Positions 58,839 through 64,000 of a stretch of DNA of 64,000 bases are shown in pieces. The DNA is from CAZYTM01 sp964649725 (GTDB lineage Bacteria > Desulfobacterota > Desulfuromonadia > Geobacterales > Geobacteraceae), in assembly GCA_964649725.1 (NCBI GenBank), contig CAZYTM010000001.1, forward strand, positions 310,001-374,000, written 5' to 3'. Both the position numbers and the translations under genes were made by a program. The notes under the pieces are model-generated. The model searched no databases, was not told the origin of the DNA, and saw nothing but the letters and a program-made list of their open reading frames with translations. Within the stretch, counting starts at the first letter, position 1; each line of letters starts with the position of its first letter.

Positions 58839-58978
58839 AGAGACTCCTCAATCCTGCATGATCAAGCAGATTAATTATCACGAATGGGGGGGAATTACAA
58901 TAGAGGCTTAAACGCAAAGCTGAATCCCTACAGAGGCAGAGGGGTCGCAGAACTTTCAGCTTATATCTTGGAACTCTC

Positions 58979-61213
58979 TTATACCCTTTCCAGACCGGCA
59001 AAACGGAGCAACAATTTTTTCGGCCCGACAGAGTTGAACCAGACGATCACCTTTTGTTCATCACCCCGCCCCTCCAACTTACGGATGGTACCTATGCCGA
59101 ACTTCCTGTGCCGCACCTTCATGCCTAGCCAGACACCCGACTCTTCGGGATCATCGGGTACTAACACCACTTCGTTCCCCGTTTCACCCCCAGTTGAAGC
59201 AGCCAGTACCGCAGCCAGGTTATGTGCAGCCGGGCTGCTCGGCTGAATAGATTCGCCGGTAGTGGCAAAAGCCTTACCGGTAAATAGTGGCGGCTGGTCG
59301 CCACCTTCCAGTTCCAAAAGTTCAGGGGGGATATCGCCAAGAAATCGGGAGGGCATATTGTACTGGTCCTGGCCGAATATCCGCCGGCGCCGAGCATTGG
59401 AGAGCAAGAGCCGCTCCCTGGCTCGGGTCATCCCTACGTAACAGAGCCGCCGCTCCTCCTCCATCTGTTCCGGGTCGTCGATAGCCCTTACATGGGGGAA
59501 GAGCCGCTCTTCCATACCTATGATGAATACTACCGGGAATTCCAGCCCTTTGGCTGCATGGAGAGTCATCAGCGTTGCCGCTGACTCCCCCTGATCCCGC
59601 CTTTCCAGATCTGAGATCAGCGCCACCTGCTCAAGAAAGAGGGGCAGACTCTGCTCCTCACTGTTCCTTTCGAATTCGATCAGTGCCGAGACCAGTTCCT
59701 GCAGGTTGGCGAGCCGGTCCAGGGACTCTTCGCTCCGCTCCTCCTTGAGTCTGGTCGCGTACCCGGTCTCATGGATGATGCGAGTGACCAGTTCGGACAA
59801 CGACAAGGTCTCTGCCAATTGCGTAAAGCCGGCCAACAGTTCGATAAAACCGGCCACCTTCCCCTGTGGCCCGGAGCTGAGCACCCCCCCTCTGGTCGCC
59901 TCCTGTAGCGCCGCAAAAAAGGTGACCCTGTTCCGGCTGGCCAGCTCCGCCACCTTGTCCACTGTGGCATGGCCAATCCCCCTGGCAGGGGTGTTGATGA
60001 TCCTCTTCAGGGAGATCTCGTCGGCCGGATTAACCAGCACCTTCAGATAGGCAAGAATATCCTTGATCTCCATCCGCTCGTAGAAGCGGACTCCGCCGAC
60101 CATCCGATAGGGGATGGCTTCAGCCACCATGGCATCTTCCACCACCCGGGACTGGGCATTGGTACGATAGAAGATAGCTATATCCTCCAGCCGTCCGCCG
60201 CGCCGCACATAGCGTTCGATCTCCCGGCAGACAAAGCGCGCCTCTTCCCGCTCATCCTCCAGGCGGCGATAACAGATCCTTTCTCCGGGGGGATTCTCGG
60301 TCCAGAGAGTCTTGGCTTTACGCCCCCGGTTCCTGGCCACCACCTTGCCGGCAGCTGCCAGTATGGTCCGGGTGGAACGATAGTTCTGTTCCAGCTTCAC
60401 CACCTTGACGCCGGGGAAATCCTGTTCGAAGTCGAGAATGTTGCGGATATCGGCGCCACGCCAGCGATAGATCGACTGGTCATCGTCCCCCACCACGCAG
60501 AGATTGCGCCGCTGGCCGGCCAGCAGCCTGATCAGCCGGTACTGGACCGGATTGGTATCCTGGTATTCATCCACCAGGAGCCACTGGAATCGCTCCTGAT
60601 AACTCTCCAGCACCTCCCGGTGCTGTTCGAAAAGCTGCACCGTTAGCAGCACCAGGTCACCGAAATCAAGGGCATTGCATTTGCGCAGCCGCTCCTGGTA
60701 AGCGGCATATACTCGTGCCAACTGGCCCACGAAGGGGTCGCTGCCGGTAATATCTGCCGGCGTCTGCCCGGCATTCTTGCAGTCATCTATAGCTGCCGCC
60801 AGCACCTTGAGAGGGTAGCGTTTGTCATCGAGATGGAGCTCAGCAGCAATCTCCTTGAGCAGTTTATCGCTCTCCTTGTCGTCATAGATGGCAAAGGTGC
60901 TCTGGTAGCCTAAATGATGGATCTCCTGGCGCAGGATCCGCGCACAGGCCGAGTGAAAGGTGGAGATGAGCGGCAGCGGGCCCCCGCCGAGGAGCTTCTC
61001 CACCCTCTCCCGCATCTCGCCGGCTGCTTTGTTGGTAAAGGTCACGGCAAGGATCTGCCAGGGGGGGACAGCTCGCTCTCTGATCAAGTTGACTATGCGG
61101 TGGACAATAACCCTGGTCTTCCCGGAACCGGCACCGGCCAGGATCAGGAGTGGCCCTTCGCCATGGAGGACCGCCTCCTGCTGGGGGGGGTTGAGGCTGT
61201 GTAGATGCTTCAT
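58979..61213 (-). CDS. PcrA/UvrD-type superfamily 1 DNA helicase
   Basis: ATP-dependent 3'-5' DNA helicase for repair and replication conflicts. Q-motif LNPPQQEAVLHGEGPLLI, Walker A GAGSGKT near residue 30, LLVDEYQDTNPVQYRL, GDDDQSIYRWRGA, and the late motifs LMTLHAAKGLEFPVVFI and LCYVGMTRARERL are all intact. The C-terminal 60 residues resemble the PcrA RNA-polymerase-binding Tudor module (GMKVRHRKFGIGTIRKLEG). 744 residues. Independent of the AddA-like helicase at 867. Confidence 0.95.
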   Translation of the reverse strand: MKHLHSLNPPQQEAVLHGEGPLLILAGAGSGKTRVIVHRIVNLIRERAVPPWQILAVTFTNKAAGEMRERVEKLLGGGPLPLISTFHSACARILRQEIHHLGYQSTFAIYDDKESDKLLKEIAAELHLDDKRYPLKVLAAAIDDCKNAGQTPADITGSDPFVGQLARVYAAYQERLRKCNALDFGDLVLLTVQLFEQHREVLESYQERFQWLLVDEYQDTNPVQYRLIRLLAGQRRNLCVVGDDDQSIYRWRGADIRNILDFEQDFPGVKVVKLEQNYRSTRTILAAAGKVVARNRGRKAKTLWTENPPGERICYRRLEDEREEARFVCREIERYVRRGGRLEDIAIFYRTNAQSRVVEDAMVAEAIPYRMVGGVRFYERMEIKDILAYLKVLVNPADEISLKRIINTPARGIGHATVDKVAELASRNRVTFFAALQEATRGGVLSSGPQGKVAGFIELLAGFTQLAETLSLSELVTRIIHETGYATRLKEERSEESLDRLANLQELVSALIEFERNSEEQSLPLFLEQVALISDLERRDQGESAATLMTLHAAKGLEFPVVFIIGMEERLFPHVRAIDDPEQMEEERRLCYVGMTRARERLLLSNARRRRIFGQDQYNMPSRFLGDIPPELLELEGGDQPPLFTGKAFATTGESIQPSSPAAHNLAAVLAASTGGETGNEVVLVPDDPEESGVWLGMKVRHRKFGIGTIRKLEGRGDEQKVIVWFNSVGPKKLLLRFAGLERV

Positions 61214-61332
61214 GAATACTGCCTTTGCAGAGTGCTCGACAGGCTGCCTGGAGCAAAGAGAGCAGCGCCGAAAGAGATCATTGAGTGCCGAGCGGTGCTG
61301 CTCCCTTCACCCATTGCAGAGATAACTGGTAG

Positions 61333-63162
61333 CTATTCGACGGTAACGCTTTTGGCCAGGTTCCTCGGCTGATCGACATCGGTCCCCTTCAGCACTGCCA
61401 CGTGATAGGCAAGGAGCTGCAGCGGTACCGAAAGGAGGATCGGGGTGAGGTATTCGCCCCCGTCAGGCACCTCCAGGGTGACTTCGGCCTTTGCCTGCAA
61501 CTCATGATCACCATGGAAGCCGATGGCAATGACCCGCCCGCCTCTGGCGACCACCTCCTCCATATTGGAGACGACCTTTTCGTAATTGCTGTTTTTCGGC
61601 GCCAGAATCACCACCGGCATATTCTCATCGATCAGGGCGATCGGCCCATGCTTCATCTCCCCGGCCGGATATCCCTCGGCATGGATATAGGAGATCTCCT
61701 TCAGCTTCAGCGCCCCCTCCAGGGCGATGGGATAGTTTATCCCCCGGGCCAGATAGAGGAAATCGCGAGCATTCATGAAGCGGCGGGCGATCTTTTCCAC
61801 CAGCGGATTAAGTTCCAGGGTCTCTTCGATCAGGTTCGGGATCCGTATCAAGGCCGCTATCAGCGCCTGTCCGGCTTTGCGATCCAAAGTTCCACGCACC
61901 CGGCCGAGTTTGATAGTTAATAGATAAAGGGCAACCAACTGGGTGACAAACGCCTTGGTAGAGGCTACTCCGATCTCCGGCCCGGCATGGGTGTAGATCA
62001 CCCCGTTCGCCTCCCGGGCAATGGATGAATCGACGACGTTACAGATAGCCAGGTTCATCCCGCCGCGGCTTTTCCCCTCCCGCATCGCCGCCAGGGTGTC
62101 GGCCGTCTCCCCGGACTGGGAGATCAGTACCAGCAGAGTCTTCCCATCGACCACCGGATTGCGGTAGCGGAACTCCGAGGCGATGTCCACCTCAACCGGG
62201 ATGCGACAGTGCTCCTCAAGGAGGTATTTCCCCACCAGCCCGGAATGCCAGGAGGTGCCGCAGGCAATGACATAGATCCGCTCGATCGCACATAGCTGTG
62301 CATCGTTCAATCCGAGGTCGTCAAGATAGACGGTCCCTTCATCCTCCAGCAAACGTCCGGCAATGGTGTCGCTGATGGCACGGGGCTGTTCGTAGATCTC
62401 CTTGAGCATGAAATGTTTGTAGCCACCCTTTTCTGCCATAAGTGGTGACCAGTCGATATGCCGGGCCTTTTTCTCCAGCGGCACCCCGGCAACGGTGGAA
62501 AATTGCGGCACCCCATCCCGGAAGAGAACCATCTCGCCATCTTCCATGAAGACCATCTCTCTGGTGTGGGAGAGGATTGCCGGGATATCCGAGGCGACAA
62601 AATAATCCCCCTTGCCCAGACCGACTACCATGGGGGAGCCCTGCTTGGCAGCGATCATGGTGGTAGGCTCTGCCTCGCTCAGGATACAGACTGCATAGGC
62701 ACCCCGCAACTCCTGTAAAGCCGTCCTTGCCGACTTCTCGAAATCGTTATATTCCTTAAGCCGTTCTTCGATCAGGTGCGCAATCACCTCAGTATCGGTC
62801 TCGCTCTTGAACTCGTGCCCGACTTTCCGCAGCATCTCCTTGAGTTGCAGGTAATTTTCAATTATGCCGTTATGGACAACAATTATAGGCCCGGCCTTAT
62901 GCGGGTGGGCATTGATCTCTGATGGCCGGCCATGGGTCGCCCAGCGGGTATGGCCGATACCGATACCGCCATGCAGCGGCTCACTCGCTAACAACCGTTC
63001 CAGATTGACCAGTTTACCTTCGCTCCGCCTGATACCTGCTTCGCCGTTATAAAGTGTACATATCCCGGCCGAATCATACCCCCGGTATTCCAGCCTCTTC
63101 AGCCCTTCCAGGATGATCGGGGTCGCCTCGCCAGCACCTATATACCCAACAATACCGCACAT
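61333..63162 (-). CDS. glmS: Glutamine-fructose-6-phosphate aminotransferase (isomerizing)
   Basis: First step of UDP-GlcNAc synthesis. The N-terminal glutaminase begins MCGIVGYIG, with Cys as the nucleophile after Met removal. Two SIS domains follow (AITDTIAGRLL region; STKAFVTQLVALYLL) and the chain ends in the usual KSVTVE. 609 residues after moving the start to ATG 63162, six nt after GGAG. It lies about 90 bp after glmU, in the common glmU-glmS arrangement. Confidence 0.96.
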   Translation of the reverse strand: MCGIVGYIGAGEATPIILEGLKRLEYRGYDSAGICTLYNGEAGIRRSEGKLVNLERLLASEPLHGGIGIGHTRWATHGRPSEINAHPHKAGPIIVVHNGIIENYLQLKEMLRKVGHEFKSETDTEVIAHLIEERLKEYNDFEKSARTALQELRGAYAVCILSEAEPTTMIAAKQGSPMVVGLGKGDYFVASDIPAILSHTREMVFMEDGEMVLFRDGVPQFSTVAGVPLEKKARHIDWSPLMAEKGGYKHFMLKEIYEQPRAISDTIAGRLLEDEGTVYLDDLGLNDAQLCAIERIYVIACGTSWHSGLVGKYLLEEHCRIPVEVDIASEFRYRNPVVDGKTLLVLISQSGETADTLAAMREGKSRGGMNLAICNVVDSSIAREANGVIYTHAGPEIGVASTKAFVTQLVALYLLTIKLGRVRGTLDRKAGQALIAALIRIPNLIEETLELNPLVEKIARRFMNARDFLYLARGINYPIALEGALKLKEISYIHAEGYPAGEMKHGPIALIDENMPVVILAPKNSNYEKVVSNMEEVVARGGRVIAIGFHGDHELQAKAEVTLEVPDGGEYLTPILLSVPLQLLAYHVAVLKGTDVDQPRNLAKSVTVE

Positions 63163-63180
63163 ATCTGACTCCGTCTGAAA

Positions 63181-63240
63181 GCTCAAAGCTCAACGTTGAC
63201 ATTTCAAGGCCTCCCAGCCTTGGAACTTAGCGCTTTGAGC
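63181..63240. repeat. 60-bp imperfect palindrome between glmU and glmS
   Basis: GCTCAAAGC...GCTTTGAGC at the ends and CAAGGC/GCCTTG near the centre pair around a CTCCCA loop. No T-run is present. A similar GCTCAAA...TTTGAGC pair with a shorter interior occurs at 55455-55492. Confidence 0.5.
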
Positions 63241-63250
63241 AATGACCCTC

Positions 63251-64000
63251 TTATTTTTTCTTCAGCTTCCAGCCTTCCTTGTTGACCTGGGGGGTCCTGG
63301 CTATCGCCAGTGAGTCAGGCGGGACATCCATCGTCACGGTAGTGCCGGCGGCTACCAGGGAATTGCGCCCTACCTTGACCGGCGCCACCAGCTGCACATC
63401 ACTGCCGATGAATACATCGTCTTCAATGACCGTCTGGTGCTTCTTCACCCCGTCATAATTACAGGTGATCGTCCCGCAGCCGACATTGACATTCTCCCCG
63501 ATAGTCGCATCCCCCAGATAGGTAAGATGGGATGCCTTGGAACCTGCCCCGATGACAGCCTTCTTGGTCTCGACAAAGTTACCGATCTTTACCTGATGCT
63601 GGAGAACTGTGCCAGGACGGAGATGCGCCATCGGCCCTACTGCCACTTCGTCAAGGAGCGTAGCCTCGCTCAGCACAGACCCGGCTTTGATCTTGACCTT
63701 GTTGCCAAGCCGGCAGTCATGGATAGATACTGCCGATTCGATGATGCAATCGGCACCGATACTGGTCTTGCCAGCGATATGAGTAGCCGGATAGATGACC
63801 GTATCTGGGCCGATGCTTACCCCGGCTTCTATATAAGTTGTAGCCGGATCGATGATGGTAACGCCGGAGAGCATCAACTCTTCATTGATCCTCTCCCGCA
63901 TGAGCCTTGCTGCCGTGGCAAGCTGGACACGATCGTTCACCCCCATGATCTCATCTGCTTCGCTGACCGACAACGACAGGCATAGCTGGTCCTTTGCTGC
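63251..64000 (-). CDS. glmU: Bifunctional GlmU, C-terminal part (5' end beyond window)
   Basis: N-acetylglucosamine-1-phosphate uridyltransferase/glucosamine-1-phosphate acetyltransferase. Only the last 249 or so residues are in the window. They begin near the end of the pyrophosphorylase domain (EADEIMGVNDRVQL) and continue into the left-handed beta-helix acetyltransferase (hexapeptide repeats SIGPDTVIYPATHI, CGTITCNYDGVKKH, FIGSDVQLVAPVKVG). The frame stays open to the right edge with no convincing start, so the gene is truncated by the window. Confidence 0.94.
   Translation of the reverse strand, partial: AAKDQLCLSLSVSEADEIMGVNDRVQLATAARLMRERINEELMLSGVTIIDPATTYIEAGVSIGPDTVIYPATHIAGKTSIGADCIIESAVSIHDCRLGNKVKIKAGSVLSEATLLDEVAVGPMAHLRPGTVLQHQVKIGNFVETKKAVIGAGSKASHLTYLGDATIGENVNVGCGTITCNYDGVKKHQTVIEDDVFIGSDVQLVAPVKVGRNSLVAAGTTVTMDVPPDSLAIARTPQVNKEGWKLKKK

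Overview
This window looks like a piece of a Desulfuromonadia (Geobacter-type) chromosome. The pointers are the gene families: an [FeFe]-hydrogenase-like sigma-54 activator, a REC-CheR-TPR chemosensory operon, SelA, ferritin-like and transglutaminase families, and a 38-residue Lys-rich protein. Core genes look moderately GC-rich with good Shine-Dalgarno sites. A visibly AT-richer accessory block lies at about 30.8-40.5 kb. No tRNA, rRNA, CRISPR array, transposase or integrase gene was seen.

Left core (1-30.8 kb). A PhoB-type response regulator runs to the left edge. A Nudix - RluA - AddA-like helicase/nuclease operon follows (genes overlap by 4 nt), then SlyD, a ferritin-like protein, a DedA-like membrane protein and an M16 peptidase. 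Next come a transglutaminase-like exported protein, a candidate small RNA at about 10994-11075, and a sensory [FeFe]-hydrogenase/sigma-54 activator. That activator is directly upstream of a small RHH gene carrying its own -24/-12 promoter. After cysS lies a chemosensory operon (cheR, cheW, mcp, cheA-REC, cheB, REC) downstream of ispD-ispF-glnS, then selA and an apparently autoregulated GntR-family gene. A K+ channel and a TIM-barrel isomerase close this part.

Accessory block (30.8-40.5 kb). This is an integron gene-cassette array without an integrase (CALIN-like). Ten cassettes, all on the minus strand, are separated by attC sites. For nine consecutive cassettes the R'' box of the cassette's own attC matches the R' half-site at the other end of the same cassette, seven of them 7/7 and two 6/7. 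That is what excised circular cassettes require. An attI-like point lies at about 39429. Cargo includes a PD-(D/E)XK-TPR protein, an AbiU2-like HEPN protein, a Kir-like K+ channel, a frameshifted acyl-carrier-like protein and small membrane proteins. The right border holds TTATATAAG-type repeats, a 118-aa gene with a decayed relative at 42.8 kb, an XRE remnant cut by a REPIN-like element, and further REPIN-like palindromes.

Right core (40.6-64 kb). A DUF3857/transglutaminase protein, a short Lys-rich protein and an exported protein are followed by cardiolipin synthase, htpX, rsmB, rpe, a CoA-type Nudix hydrolase and a REC-GGDEF diguanylate cyclase. Then, on the minus strand, come an EndoIII/MagIII-like glycosylase, glnE, mtnA, gatB, gatA, gatC, a PcrA/UvrD helicase, glmS and glmU (cut by the right edge). 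This part is housekeeping: glutamine and glucosamine metabolism, tRNA amidation, methionine salvage and repair.
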